Below are positions 24,732 through 39,000 of a stretch of 64,000 nt of DNA, piece by piece (within the stretch, counting starts at the first letter, position 1; each line of letters opens with the position of its first letter). The position numbers were made by a program, and so were the translations under genes. Where the stretch lies: the NCBI GenBank assembly GCA_013397455.1, contig VYZB01000121.1, positions 1,168,219 through 1,232,218 on the forward strand. The letters are read 5' to 3'. The notes beneath the pieces are model-generated. The model saw only the letters and a list, made by a program, of their open reading frames with translations. It was not told where the DNA came from and did no database searches. This DNA comes from Crotophaga sulcirostris. Taxonomy: Eukaryota > Chordata > Aves > Cuculiformes > Crotophagidae.

Positions 24732-27700
24732 TGAGGAATGTGCTGTTACCAAACACCTCTAGCAATCTCAGACACCAAACTGTTTGACACAGGTATCCTA
24801 CTATATTTCAGTAACATAATACTCATCGACTCTGACACCATAGAATGGAATTGTTGGCTACAGACTTCACCTGATATTTCCTGCATATACACACACACAT
24901 CAAACCCATCTATATCAGATAACTGTGTATTATCAGAAGAATTTCCTTATTTACTTTTCTCATAGTATTGTGACTGCGAAAGGACCGAGTGAGATACTAT
25001 TAAGTAAGGAGATCATTATATAATTTTAGGAAGTAACACAGATATTTAATCACCTGCTTAGGCTGAACTAAGGAAAAGAAACACAATTTGGGTTTTGTTT
25101 TGACCAGAGTGCCCATGGATTTTTGGAGAAAAATTATCTCTGTAATTCTTAAGAGTTTAAAATCCAGGCTGATATCCAAGAGTGTTTCAGGGTGTCTCTT
25201 CTTACTCAGGCAATTTAGTTAATGGCTGTGTTTCTAGTATGCTTCTGAAAATAATGTCTCAAGCAGCAAATTTAGCCTGCTCATTGTGGTTCAAGAAGGG
25301 CAGCTCTTAGTCTTCCAACATAACACCCTTCCTAGCTCTGAATGTCATAGATGAAAAGTACTGTGACCTGACAGATTAGAAAGAGAAGTTCTGTTCTTTC
25401 AGGAAGGTTTCATTGGTATCCAGCATATAGCTCTGGAAGGATGCAATAATCGACTACAAAGCAGAGACATTTAAATTAATGACATTCAGCACAGAAATAT
25501 TTTACTGGTACTATGCAATAGCCCTCTTTCAGTTTGTAGTGAGCACAGTTACAGCAAATGTTCTTCAGAGGCAGACATCCGACAGGATGGTTATTAGTAC
25601 AAGACAGACTCCGTGGGGCTGTACGGAGCAGACTGATTCTCCAATAAAATTACCTCCGTCCTCACTCAGGAGTGATGCATTCTAAAGATATCTTGCCAGG
25701 TAATACATGCACAGTTTCACACATCTGTTTTCAAGAAGTTTTTAGAAGTACCAGGCTTGGAGATTTTTCTTGGACCACTCAAAGATGAGCCTTCAGTGAA
25801 CAATGACTGTGGAGTCTCTAGTGATGCTCTCTTAGGCACCCGGTGAACGTGGCAAAGCCACGTGCTACAAAAACACAAGCACTCGAGAAGGGGAGAGCAC
25901 TCAGCAGCTGTCAGCCTCTTGAACACCCAGACAACTCAAGCAAAGAGGTTTGGCAACTCTGAGGTCTTCTCTACAGACATAACCCCAATTAAGCACAAAA
26001 CCTCCGTTGCAACTTGAGTTAAAGTCGCAGTCAGTAAACACCGGGTGAGACAGCAGCTAAAGAACGGATCGGGGCTCATATTCCCTTCCATAAGACTTGG
26101 GAGGGTTATAATAGATCCAGTTCAGCTGAAATTGGAGGATGTAGGTAGGTCAAACCACAAGTGCAATGGCATTACAACAATGTATTCTGCTTGCTAATAA
26201 TAAACTGATGGAAAGATATTTCTGAGATGGAGAAAGGCAAAAAATACCAAAAATCCTCAGAGTGATTACAGAATATTTGTGGAATATTTATTTATGAAAA
26301 ACTCTCTCCCAACTGTATATTAACTAAGCTGTAATGTAAAAATGGAATAATTGCAAAACACCAGCAATTATTCTGCAAATTGTGCTTCTTGCTGGCATAA
26401 GGCAGTAGCTGATTTACATACAGCATGGTTGGAAAAGAAGCAATGTGACACATAGGACTTCATAAACACCAGGCATTCCTGCTACAAGTTCTACCAGCTC
26501 AAACAAATAAATACTGCCACTTATAGATCAAAGGCAGTGTTGCAACTGTTATGTGTTCACTGTAAAATTCTGAAAAGACTTGGTTTTCTTTAATAGGATT
26601 AGGACTAGGAACTTCAAGATCACAAGACAAGAGTTTCTCAAATAAACTAAAGGAGGCCCCTTTTTACAGAGAAAAGTCTATATTTTTCATCAGACTGCTA
26701 TGATTTTATGGAATGAGAAATTGTGCAGTGAAAAGGATAAAAGTCTTCAGGGACTTGATACTCTGAGCAAACAATACGTATGTGAAGGTTATTTTGCTAT
26801 TTAAACAATTGTCAAGACAACAAAAGACTCTGCCTGCACTGAAACTCTGTGAAGATGTCATTTCCATGTCTCTGTACAGAAATGTCCTGATTGAAATCTG
26901 CTGATGTTTTTACACACAGCACTTGCTATCTCAAATCATCTCTTAGTAAAGTAGTCAAGTATCCTTGGGTGCTGTAACACTGATGTTATACCATCATAAA
27001 TTCACCTCTTAAAATACCAGAGAACATCCATGGTAGATACAGAAGTTACTTGATGATTTCTAGGGTAATTTCCAGGGAGACAAAATGAACATAAAAAATG
27101 GGAACACAATCCTAGATTCTGTGGGCACAGAAATCTAAGACTTAATGTGTTATTCTGGCACTGGGTACTAAATGATATTTGTTGTTCTATATTTGATAGC
27201 AAGGAAGGGGCATCGTGATTTCTTGATAGTACTATCATATATAATTAAGACTACAGAGTTTTGAAATTCTGATTCTAGCAGTAGTCAAGAAGGATGGAAG
27301 GACCATGGTTACAAAATAAATTAAAAGAATTACTTCTAGATTTTGCGAGTGCCAAATCTTTGTCATTTCCCAAGTAAATGAGCCAGGTCCCCCCAGCTGC
27401 TAAATATTCATGGTCCCATGATGTACCGACAAAAACAAAAGCAGTGAAGACAGAGTGAGAAGAATGCTTGTGGTCCTTTGAGGAGGCAGAACACTTGTGA
27501 CAAGCATGACCAAGCCATTCTGGCTGCCACCACTGTTGTTGTTGCTGCTGGAGGAGGTAGCATTTAGGCAATGGTGTAAAGCAGGAGTTCAGAACAAATT
27601 AACATGGTTCTTTTCAGCCTGAGCATCCCCTCGGCACTTAAGGGACACGTGCTTTCACCTCCAGGAGAAGGTCAATGCAACTGTGATGATTAAAATTTGT

Positions 27701-28085
27701 TCCTTCTGGATTATCAAAGATACTACCTGCTTTGGCAGTGAATCTTCCCAGCCTCAAATTTCAGGGATTCATTTCAAATACAGGGACGGCCATGTGCACA
27801 GTCTATCACAGCTCTCCACCCAGGAATGTTACTCCTTACAATATCTCCTGATTACAAACTTGTTACCACACATACACCTACACTGAGGAGGGATGAGCAA
27901 TAACACTGCAGTTCTGTCTTTCAACATGTAAAAAGTAACCCTGTGCCTTTAGTTGGCATAAATGTTTTAATGCTGGGACAAAGAACAGTATCTACAACAA
28001 AACCAGCCTCTAACTTATTAAACAAAATTCAGACAACATCACTTCTATTCAAGAGGAAACAATCTCTTACCCTTTCGTGTTTTAT
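24732..28085. other. Gene-free stretch
   Basis: No gene or repeat family was recognised. Confidence 0.6.
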
Positions 28086-28129
28086 GGATTCTATGATTCC
28101 GTGATTTTGAAGGGTGTTTTGTTTGCTTA

Positions 28130-28555
28130 GAATCATGGAATGGTTTGGGTTGGAAGGGACTTTAAAGCCCATCCAGTTCCAAACCCCTGCCATGGGCAGG
28201 GACACCTCCCACTGGATAAGGGGGCTCAGAGCCCCATCCAACCTGGCCTTGAACACTTCCAGGGAAGGGGCAGCCACTTCTTCCCTGAGCAAACTGGGCC
28301 AGGGCCTCACCACCCTCATCGTGAAGAATTTCTTACTAATGTCCAATTAAATCTTCCCCCTTTCAATTTAAAACCATTGCCCCTTATCCTGTCACTCCAA
28401 GCCCTTGTAAAAAGGCCCTCCCCTGCTTTCCCGGAGCCCCTTTCAGCACTGGAGGCTGCTCTAAGGTCTCCCTGGAGCCTTCTCTTCTCCAGGCTGAACA
28501 ACCCCAACTCCCTCAGCCTGTCCTCATAGCAGAGGGGCTCCAACCCTCTGTTTTT
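28130..28555 (-). repeat. CR1 LINE 3' fragment
   Basis: Begins AGAATCATGGAATGGTTTGG and continues through CCTGCCATGGGCAGGGACAC, ACCCTCATCGTGAAGAATTT and CTCTTCTCCAGGCTGAACAA. Weak similarity may extend to about 28,585. A separate short + oriented tail (ATTCTATGATTCCGTGAT) lies at 28088-28105, so two CR1 3' ends face each other. Confidence 0.92.
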
Positions 28556-28960
28556 AAACAGCATCTTAATAGACATGGGACACTGGTTAACAATATTGAG
28601 ATTCCTGTCTAAAGCCCCTCCAAATGATGGCACCAGCATGGACTGGCAGGACTGAAGGAATCTCCCATAGGTGCTGTGTCCAGTCTGCTAGTCCTATGTG
28701 GGTGTATCGGTCACCCCGTGCCAGCCTAGATGTGGATGGAGACCACCACAGCAGCCTGTTCAGGGACCCAACCCAGGAGATAGGAACTGGCCACAGGTTG
28801 CGCTGGGGAAGCCCATTCTATCCTTCTTTTCTCTGGATGGGACTGAGGTGCTTCCAAGGTAGCCTATTCAAGGGGAGACAGGGCAAAAATCCAGCATTGA
28901 AATTGTTGCAGCTTGGGGAGTCTGGGATTAATTAGTGCAATCTGTGGTGTCGTAGAAATG
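28556..28960. other. GC-richer segment of unknown origin
   Basis: This segment is clearly richer in G and C than the desert around it and adjoins the CR1. It may be a fragment of another repeat. I do not recognise it. Confidence 0.4.
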
Positions 28961-31900
28961 CTCCTGGAAAAGGTTTCAGGCAGAGTTAAACTGAGGTCAT
29001 TGTATCAAAAGAAACTGCTTGTAGCATACTTAATTACCAGAACATTTATACCTGCAGTCATACCAATCACTTAAGAACACAGAATTACAGTACGATAGGA
29101 GAAAACACAGCTTTCATTTGATTTGAAGTAGATTTGTAACAGGCATATAGTTTTGTTACCCAGAACTTCAATTATACATTTCGCTATGCTTTACTCACAG
29201 GACCAGTAAAATATAAATTCCATAACAAAATTAATGCAAAATAGAGCTTTTAAAAATCCTTCATGTGACGGATATCTATATTTGAGAAATGGATTAGCTC
29301 TTTCACACTTTTCTTTTTAAAATTTCATTAAAAGAGTAAAAGACAGTAGAATTTTAATGAAATGAGAAAAAGTGAAGAGAAAGTTTCTGAATATCACTGA
29401 ATAGGCTCCAACATATTTTGTAAATTAACTTTCTGGTTCCTAACCTGTTTCTGCTGATTTTGGATAACACACAGTGGCTGGAATCTCCTCAGGTCACTAG
29501 CAGCACAGATTTCTGCTACAAGACCATTTTGGAAAGTCAGTTCCTTCTTTGTGAAAACCTTATCTCACTGTTCTGTGGATGAACTAAAAGCTTTGCAGTA
29601 AGGGCAGAAGATAGACTGCTCCTAAAGCCATCACCAATCTAAAGTGCTTTTCTCAGACAATAAAATGAGTGCACAATCTATGAAATTCCAGTGAAGGACA
29701 AACTTACTTGCATGTCTATTTATCCATAATCCCCACCCCAAATCACAGATGAGAAAAGAAACAAATCACTAAGTTTTGTAAGGTTATATAACATGATTAA
29801 GAGCAGAAGAAAAGACAAGTTTCATGACTTCAGTCCCAACTGTCTACATTTTTTTAACATTTTCTTTCTGTTTTGATAATTAAGACAGCTGCCAAATAAG
29901 CTTTATTGCTTGAGGTGCCTAAAAACAGTGTCTGATTTTCACTTACAGTAGAATGCCCTTACGATTTTATTCTTTCTCAAATAAAGGCACCTTCACGACT
30001 GGAAATCAACATTCACACAGAACCAAGAGAATGAATTATGGCCATTTTAAGATTGTACACAATAAGAGTGTCATAAAGTAATCCTGATGGAAAACAGAAA
30101 ACAGAGTGAATATAGAGGAAGGGGAAACACGAGGATCTTCTCTTATGTGGGAGAAAGATATGCAAATTCAGTTTACATATAAGCCTCCCAAAAGCTTCAG
30201 GTCATCCTTTCTGGTAAGGGTGAGGACAAGCAGATGGGAATTAGTAGTCTTTTTAAGGACTCCTCTTTCTACAGTGTATACATTATATCTTAGTAAGTAC
30301 AGAAAATGGTAACATTAGGCAAAATACAGTACATGTAGCGGTACGTAATAGAAGACTAGAAAAATCTGACAGATGAATATTATATATTTTAAGGCAATTT
30401 TATTAATTTTTAAGCATTAAAAAGAATAAATGCATAAGAAATACATTCTTGAGAGGTACTATATGCTATCATGTGCCAGACAGTTGGAGAGGAAGCCCAA
30501 GTTCCCTGGGCAAACAGGTACAATCACAAAAAGGGTTTGGAAAAGAGAATGTCAAATCAGTGCTGAATACGGAGAAAGAAAACAAAATCAAGAAAATCCT
30601 TCCTGTCAGGGTCAGCATATTCATGCAAAGGCAATCAAAATATGCTCACAAACATCCAGAAAGAAGTCCCACATTAAAAAAAAAAAAATCCAGAGTAAAA
30701 ACACCTTTCCCTCTTTCAAAAATCTCATCTTAAAAGGTAGGTATGATCCCAACAGAACCCTTACTGGTTTCCATTTCTTCCTAAAGATCCAAAGAAAAGC
30801 TCTCTGTGAATACTATTCTGTAAATTTTTTCCACTGTGCTTTATTTATTTCACATCTTTTCTGAAATTTAGTATTTCAACCATATTTTTTTTTGCCCAAT
30901 TGACAAAAGCCACAGCAAACAACAGAAAAAAATTGCAACACTGAAGTAATCAAAAGCAAATACCAGCCAGAAAATAGTTTCATCTCTTGCCACTACTTTC
31001 ATGTCTTCTTTTCCCTTCTCCCTGTGCCAACCTAGCTGGGCAGATGAACTCAGTGTTATAACAGAAACTCTTAAACAGTCTTGGCTATGAAATCATTCTC
31101 ATGGCTCCAGAATACAACACTAAACCTTGGGTTGACCAATCTGCATTTGCACCAGCAGCAGATGTGTCTGTAGCCACCTTGCTCAGAGCGGAGACCTCAC
31201 AGCAACAGGTGAGGACAATATTTTATGTCCTTACAAAAACAACTTTTCACAAGACAGGGTGTGAGAGCAGTGAAATCCCATCTGGTTTCCATGTGCTCTC
31301 AAGAGATTATCCTCACATGTCCTTACAGACAGAGGAATCTTCTTTCCAGAAGAAACAGCTTGGGAAGAAAGGTAACCGGGATAAAGATTTAGGTAGGAAA
31401 ATGTCAAACAAAACTATTTTATCCTTTTCTTCTCCTTGACTTTCTCTGCCTTGCCAATATTGCTGTATCTTGAATGAATTTTTCCAGACAGAGACCACAA
31501 GTTGCAGAAGTCAGTTCCTAAGAAGTGAGTGAGGAGTGCCACCTATCTACTTAGAGTACCATCACCTCTCTCTCTATTCTAATGCAAAAAATACCAGTTG
31601 AGTTGCAGACTCTATAACAGAGAGTAGTTGTAGGATATTCAATGAAATGAGAAGGAAAAAAACATCTGTGGAAGTTCCAAGGTTGCAAAGAGTTTTATAT
31701 TACGTACTGGTATTAACCTTTGTAGAGTAAAACTGCCTCCTAGACTTCCAAGGGGAAAATACTCTTTTATTTGTGAAATCTGCAGACAGGTCACGAAAAT
31801 CACTCTTTCAAATATTCATTTGTAAACAACAAGCAAGGAGAAATGCACTGAACAATAGCAGTTTATGCTACAATTATTCTTGAAATTGGTGTCTTAAAGT

Positions 31901-33640
31901 GAGTGTATTACATGAGAAGACGTGATTTACTTCCGTGACCATCCAGTGGTCCCTACATTGCCAGGGATGAGATGCTGGACAGACCTGTACTGAGCAGCAC
32001 AGTGTGTCACTTTCCTGGATTGCAAACGCTTAAAGAATAATTCAGTGCTGGGAAGATTTGGGTTACCTGAGCTTCAGCATAGTTTGCATGTGCTCTGGTT
32101 ATCCTGAATAATGTCTACATGATTCCTTATAACTACATGACGGGAAATAAACCCAGCTGGAATGCAAAAACTCAGTGGCCAAAAAGCAGCAGCAAGCACA
32201 AGGATGTAATTTCAAATTCAGATCTCTCTGTCTGCCCAGCTGCCAAGTTTGGGTTTTGCAGAGATCCTAATGTCGCCATCCTACAGCAATTCCTTGTGTA
32301 GGATTTGTGTTCAAGGCAACAAGAAATGTGCCAGCAAAGCCATACTAAGTCTTCATTGCTATCAAATACTAAAGAAGTGGTAAAAATGGTAAAAAGCATA
32401 CCTACAGAATCTTGGGAAAATAAAAAATACAGCACTACCACTAAAGCTTTTTCCTTGTCTCAATAAATTGCTTTTCCTCACTAGAATTCTGTGTACTTAA
32501 AAAGCATTTTTTTCATTCAGTAATTGTTCTTTCTTTCCAGTACTATTTGTAATGAAGATCATTATCAAGAAAATTATAATCGCCAAAAAAATGAACCCTA
32601 TCACAGTGCATATACCTACACAGCAAGTAACAGCAGGGATCTATGATACTTGTTGTGCCCAAAATGTTCTCACTGTCTGAGAGATCAGCCATGAGGAACG
32701 TGAGAGGATCAGTTGCCTGTTTGAAATACAGAAACTGGGGATTTAGAGGTTTGTATAACGTGTTTTGGAGAACAGAAAAAACATCAACCTCTATATGCAA
32801 AGTAGACAAAGAAATCAGAGGAGTAAGAGCCCACATTCTTGACTTAATTGTCTTAGTTATGTATATTTATTATCTGAGCTTAATTATTTATTTCTTGCAT
32901 ATTATGGGAAACCAAAGTTGCAAAGGCATGTTATTTTTGAAAATGGAAAAGGTGGAGTTTGAAACAACTAGTCAGGAAGGTGTCTACATGCCATTTTTTT
33001 TTCCAGCTACACAACCTCTCAAGATCAGATGTAGTCTTTAGCTAAATGCTGGCATCATACATTTGCATTTCCACAGCCACATGATGTAACTTGAGAGGAT
33101 TAGCCTTTCCTTCCTCACCGAGCTCCCCTACACCCACACCAAATGTACACTGCATCACATAAAAAGTCTGTAAAACTGCTGAGACACAAACTCCTGCTTT
33201 CCTACTGTATTTTGTCTCCTGTACTATTGCTCTTGCACAGCTGCACCATCCTGGTTTTATGCCCCTTACATAGAGACTTGGCCTTCATAAAGGAAAAAGC
33301 ATCAAACACAAAGCTGTATCTCAAAGTGAAACATTTACAACCCTAGGTTTTAGCAGCTGGCGTCAAGTGATGCAGTGCTGAAAACCTTTTTAGGATGAAA
33401 GCTCTTCTGGACAGAGACTGTCTTCATTACAGGTGCACACTACCCAGTGCAACTATGGTTCTTATTAAAAAAGGTTCATAACTGTTACTAAATAGAGTTT
33501 AGAGCAATACTGAACAGCTCAGCATCTCTCATTGCTTTTTATAGCTTGCTGCACTTGAGTGATAACTGTTCAGCACATTGTATATGGCAGCATTACTCTA
33601 GTGAAATGTATATTAACACAGAATAGTAAGACATGACTAA
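28961..33640. other. Gene-free stretch
   Basis: No exon or repeat family was recognised. Open frames near 30430-30864 are lysine-rich products of A-rich DNA with no family signature. Confidence 0.6.
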
Positions 33641-33763
33641 CATTATATATACATATATAATATATATATACACTATATATTATATATACACATACATTAT
33701 ACACACATACATTACACATACATACATTATATATATACATATATACATGTATATTAGATATAC
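33641..33763. repeat. AT/ACAT microsatellite
   Basis: About 120 bases of TATATA, ACATACATT and ATACACAC units in mixed order. Confidence 0.9.
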
Positions 33764-35935
33764 GTAACAGTTATGGAAGCCTACTCAATGCCACTGACAA
33801 ATTATTCCAATTTTTATCACAAATCATTATTGCGATAATTAAAATAATGTCTGTGCTCCGGGTTTAACAATAAAACAGGAATCATCATAGTGAATTCCAA
33901 GCAGTAGGCTGGCTTTCCACATATCACAAAGTATCCCTATTCCACATGTTAAGGCATATGTTTGAGGAAAAATGGGACAATCACTTTGACACTGTCTTTT
34001 CTGAGCATATGGAATATGTTAGATGTTTTTGTAAAAATAACTCTGAAACTGTTAATTATCTAACATTAAGGAGAAATTAAATACTTAAAAGACTGAAGTC
34101 CATGGTCTTCAGAATGCCCTGCTCGCAATTCAAAGCCATTCCGACACGCAGAATCACAGCCAACTTATCTCTTTCTCCAGGGCCAAAAGACAATTGTAAG
34201 TCCTTTTGGGAACTATTTATATTATTAATAATACTACCTGCCAATAGTCTGTTGGGACAGATTTATCTCCTATTAAAAGTCTAGTTTGAGGAAAACCTAT
34301 TCCTAAATACTCAGGGTAACCCAAGTGTTCTTGAGGCATGTCAGGGCCCATCCAGCCTGCTGACGCCCTCTGCCCTGCTTCTCCCTTGAAATCTCTACTC
34401 TTGGTCCCCAAGGAACACCTTGGCAGCATGAAAGGTGACAGCAAATATGCAGCAGCACAGCAAAATTTCAAGATTTGCAAAAGCATTTCCATATGGCAGG
34501 CACCCCATATCTGCAATCCAAGCCCTCTTCCAGCATGGAAGTTGCTTATTGAGCAACAAGAAGGAAGATCTACACCAAATCCTGCAGCCTCTCCTGTTCT
34601 CAGATCACTGGTTATCAGGTCAGGAAAACTTATACGAGCAGCTGGTAGTTATTTAGCCCTCAGAAAATTGCTCCCTGATGGGCTTAAGTTAATAATGTGT
34701 TTTGACTAAGTGGTCAGAACAGTACTTTGTATATGAGGTTTCATAAAATCTGATTTGCTACACAATTTTGGTGCATCTATTTCTCAAATTCCTCATTCAT
34801 TTTCTTTATATCTTTACAATGAGGCTATAAAAGCATTTGTCAGCCTTCATCAGATTCCTTTATGTCACAGTTATTTCAGGCACTTTTGCATGGATTCAGT
34901 TTCTTCATTTCAGCACATCCTACAGACAAGAAAGAATAAGATGTTTTCTTGCCAAATTTAATGCAATAAAGAAGTTAAATGGAAGGAAAAAAAAACCCAA
35001 CTAAAACCACTTACACAGCCTGAACTCTGAGAAGAGCTACTTCCATAAGTCAAGCAAAGAACAGCTTTCAGAACCCTATAAACCAGGAGGTCTATGGGAG
35101 ATGCTGGCTTGGCAATGCAGATGACATGGTTCACCAGCTCAGAACGGGATTCGCTCTTTCAGCACTGTGAGCAAGGCAAACAGTGAGAACATCCCACTTA
35201 AAACATGCTTATGGTAAAGATGGAGAACAAAAGGAATTATTTGATCTCTGGTATTTCAAGGAACATGAGCAGCTGGGTATGAGCAAATATTTTCATTTCT
35301 TATTCTGAATTTTATTAATCTTTTTTTTATTTTCTATTCCCCTTGCTTCATCTTTAGAGAAAAAAAAAATGGCTGATAAGTGTCTTATTACCAGTGAAAG
35401 GATGGTGTAGAAAGGAAGTCATCTCACCTCCTCCCTTCCTTGCAGGAACACCTGCTCTTTAATAAAGTAGACAGAAGAAGGGGAGGGAGGAAGCCAAATA
35501 AGCAAGTAACATAACCCATTTCTACAGCAGTATAGAAAATGGGGATCTTTACTGTCCAGTCTTTCAAGTAATTATACAGGACAAGCCAGACTTTGCCTCT
35601 CAATAAAGAATTCTGGGTAAGATGAGATAGAAAACCACAAATACAGGAAGACATTTTAATTTGGAAGTTTATTTTCATTCATGAACATAGCTATGAATAG
35701 AAACTATGCAATTCCCACATGACGTAGAGATAACATAGGTAGTAAGGACAGTGGAAAAAGAGTAAATATTACAAATAATAAAATGTAAACTGTGTTAATC
35801 ATATGCATTTAAGAAAGGACGTCTGATTTTCCTGGGTCCACTGTCAGCACCAAAAAGCTTCTAACCTCCACAGATTTTTATTTCATTTCTTTAAAGATAG
35901 AAAAAATTGCTTTCCTCCATAATAACTGCTACTGC
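33764..35935. other. Gene-free stretch
   Basis: No gene or repeat family recognised. Confidence 0.6.
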
Positions 35936-36008
35936 TCAGGGCAGAGGGGTTGGAACTCTAAGATCTTGAAGGTCCCTTCCAATCCAAACCATTCCATGAT
36001 TCTATGAT
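35936..36008 (+). repeat. CR1 LINE 3' tail
   Basis: Reads GAGGGGTTGGAACTCTAAGA, TCTTGAAGGTCCCTTCCAAT, CCAAACCATTCCATGATTCT, ATGAT. Only the last ~70 bases of the element are present. Confidence 0.9.
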
Positions 36009-39000
36009 CAGTGTCATGATTTCTGGAAGAAAACATGAATTCTCAGCCTTGTCTCTCAGTCTGCTTTGTCTCAACCACACAGCGAAAGCAGTGACTCCTT
36101 CCTAGAAAAAACCAGAACTTTTCTAATCAGTTTAACTAACATATTATGGTTTAAGAGCCATTTTCCAGTTTTTAACTGCTTCCAGCTCCTGTGACTTGCT
36201 GCATATCCAGCTAGTACTAAAGATTCAGAATCAGAAGCATAGCAGCCAACTCTGTTATTTGTGGCATTTAGACTAGAGGGCAAAACTGACACGATGAGCA
36301 CAGAAGCAGTTTTGTCTGCTTCACATGACCATTGTTGCCAGGGTAACTACATCCTCTGAAATCCTTGTGTGCAGCATGTCCATCTGGTTTCCTCCACTTA
36401 TAGTCTGGAAGTGGTCTACTTGTCCTGTTTATGTGGCCTTCAAGATATTTGCATATTCTGCAGCATCTAAGTGCTCTTACTTTTAAAGTACATTTCAAGC
36501 ACACTTGATTCCAAAGAAATCTCTGCAAACATGCCACAACAGCACTTTCTGAATATGAAGACAGTTGAAGTGAATGACTCAGAGGTCCATGTCCTCAGTT
36601 TCTTCTTAACTTTAGGGTACCATCGGTCCAGAAACCCAGTGACAACTTTTCACTACCAATAATTGAATTACACTCATATGAGTTGACATATTGGAAGTGA
36701 AGAGAGTGGGAAGAATGGAGTTGTGAAGAGGGTGGAAAGAATGGAGTTGTGAAAAAGCTGAAAAGTCAAGAACACCAAGCAATGTCAGGAAGGGGAAGAG
36801 ATAAACAGAGAAGGAACAGCAAGAAACAAAGGATCGAAGCAATGGAACATTCTCTATGAATGATTCAGGACATGCCAGTGAAGAATTGGAAAAATAACCA
36901 CTCTCCTTCGTAAAAGTCAGCTTTGACTCTTGGTCTTAAGGCAAATTCTACGCTGACTTCAACAGATGCCCTGCATGGTATCAAAAGGAACACACAATTC
37001 TGATTGCCCAGAAGGAACTCAGCCCTCACTTCTGAATTAATGTGATGCCTCTGATTTAAGAATAAAAAACACCTCTGCTTGAGCACATTTAAGTTTTGAC
37101 CCCATGATTTGTGATTTCTTTGAGACCGTACATTTACGCGCTTCTGAAATTGTACATTACTAAATGCAAAAGATTTTCCTTACTATTTTAAAAATGCAAA
37201 GGTCAAGAATTCCAAACTGCTTTTTCTGGTCTTTTTTTTCTTATTTAAATTCTGTGGTTTTGCTTACAGTTTTCACTTTTATGGCTATGTATTGCATATT
37301 CAGTGTAAGTGAATTACAGTTATACACATATACATTTTTGTACTGGTTTCAATGACCATGCTAAAACAGAATAGTGTCCCTTTCACAAAATAATCTCACT
37401 GATATCAGCGACACAAAATAAAAATTAAAGTACTACTTAGCATAAGCAAGAAAGGTAAGAATTTGGTTTTAGCTTGTTTTAGTGTTAGGAAAATTGATAG
37501 CCAAACACTGTAAAGTCAAGCAGAGGTCCCTAAGATATTATTTTCATATATTCAACAAAGTGAGGACTAAAACATAGTATTTCATGCTGAATTTATGGCT
37601 ACTGACAAATTCTGAGTAGCATTAAATATAGCAAATATTAAAATCCTGGTAATAAATTGATGTGTTTTCCTCTCTAAGGCTTTTAATCCTCTCCTGGACC
37701 ACCAACAAGGTCAACTCTTTCTTCAAATGCATCACCACGACGTTTTAGGCTAGTTAGTATCTGCACTTAGGCTTAATAATAAGCATCCTTACACTCATGT
37801 GAATTATGGGGAAAAAAAGATATCTCTCTAAAATTACTAGGACTTGTGCCATTGATTTGAATGTAAACAGAATTAGCCGCTTGGATTAAAAAAAAATGAG
37901 GCATCTATAAAGAGCCTGAGATGAAGAAAACAAACTCAGTGACAACCGCCTCAAAATATTTGTATCTGAAGACAGTTTCCCTTGTCAGTGGCTTCACAAA
38001 ATTCCAATTCTTTGACCTTACTGAAGTTTAGAGAGAATATTTTTAAAAACTTGGGCAAATAATTAATCATTAAATCACAGGCTTGCTCTTTTTTCACCAC
38101 TCATATACCTAATCCTGAATATTTTTTTCTATGTTATTTGGCAAAATGCAGCTCCTCTGAGCTCCTCCATAGCTTAGAATACACGTGACATAGATTTTTT
38201 TTTCTACATTTTTCCCATCTTTGGTTTATTACTGTGACAGCACTGTATAGTAAATACTGGTTTTATGTCCTTTAGAGTACCAGCATAATTATTTAACATC
38301 CAGAGGCCATTGTACAGGCCTTAAAGAGCACTCCAGCTCCACTCAAGACACTATACCAGGAGGAACACCTCTGTGGCACTTCTCGATACAAGCAGGTAAA
38401 TTATGCTTTGTTCGTAATATTTAGTTTGTGGAAAACATTTATCTTTCAGGTAATTTTTCTAAGAAATTGCTAACCACACTTTCAAACACCTAGGCAACTG
38501 GATAACTCTTATTGTCTCACAAGGTTTGCTCTCTTATCTCACTGCTTGCATAATTCTGAACAAATATCCCTGCACATGTGATGTTTAAAACCAGAATAAA
38601 ACATAGACTGCAAATGTTTACATTTGACTGAATAAAGCAACTGATTAATAACTCATACAGCTACTTAGGAACATTCAGATCATATTTCTAATTTTATGGT
38701 TGCCTACGGATACTTTGCCCAACACCTTTCTGCATTTCATAATTAAGTTGCTATATTTTAAAGTTGTAGACTTCAGTTCCCAAAAAAACTTCCAGTTCTT
38801 GTAATTATCTTTTTTTATTTTAGTAACAAATTATTTTATACTAACTCTGACCTTACTAGTGTATTCTATACCATTCTTCGTAGATTTTGGTATTTGCACA
38901 AAAATCACATGATCATTTCAACTTTTTATTATCTTAAGAGATATCAAAATTGTGTTGTAGGTAAAAAGATTGTGAAAAGTGCTATAGTCAAAGCACAGCA

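Noticed and set aside
30430..30864. Open frame of 144 codons, lysine-rich
   Set aside because: The composition follows A-rich DNA; no homology recognised.
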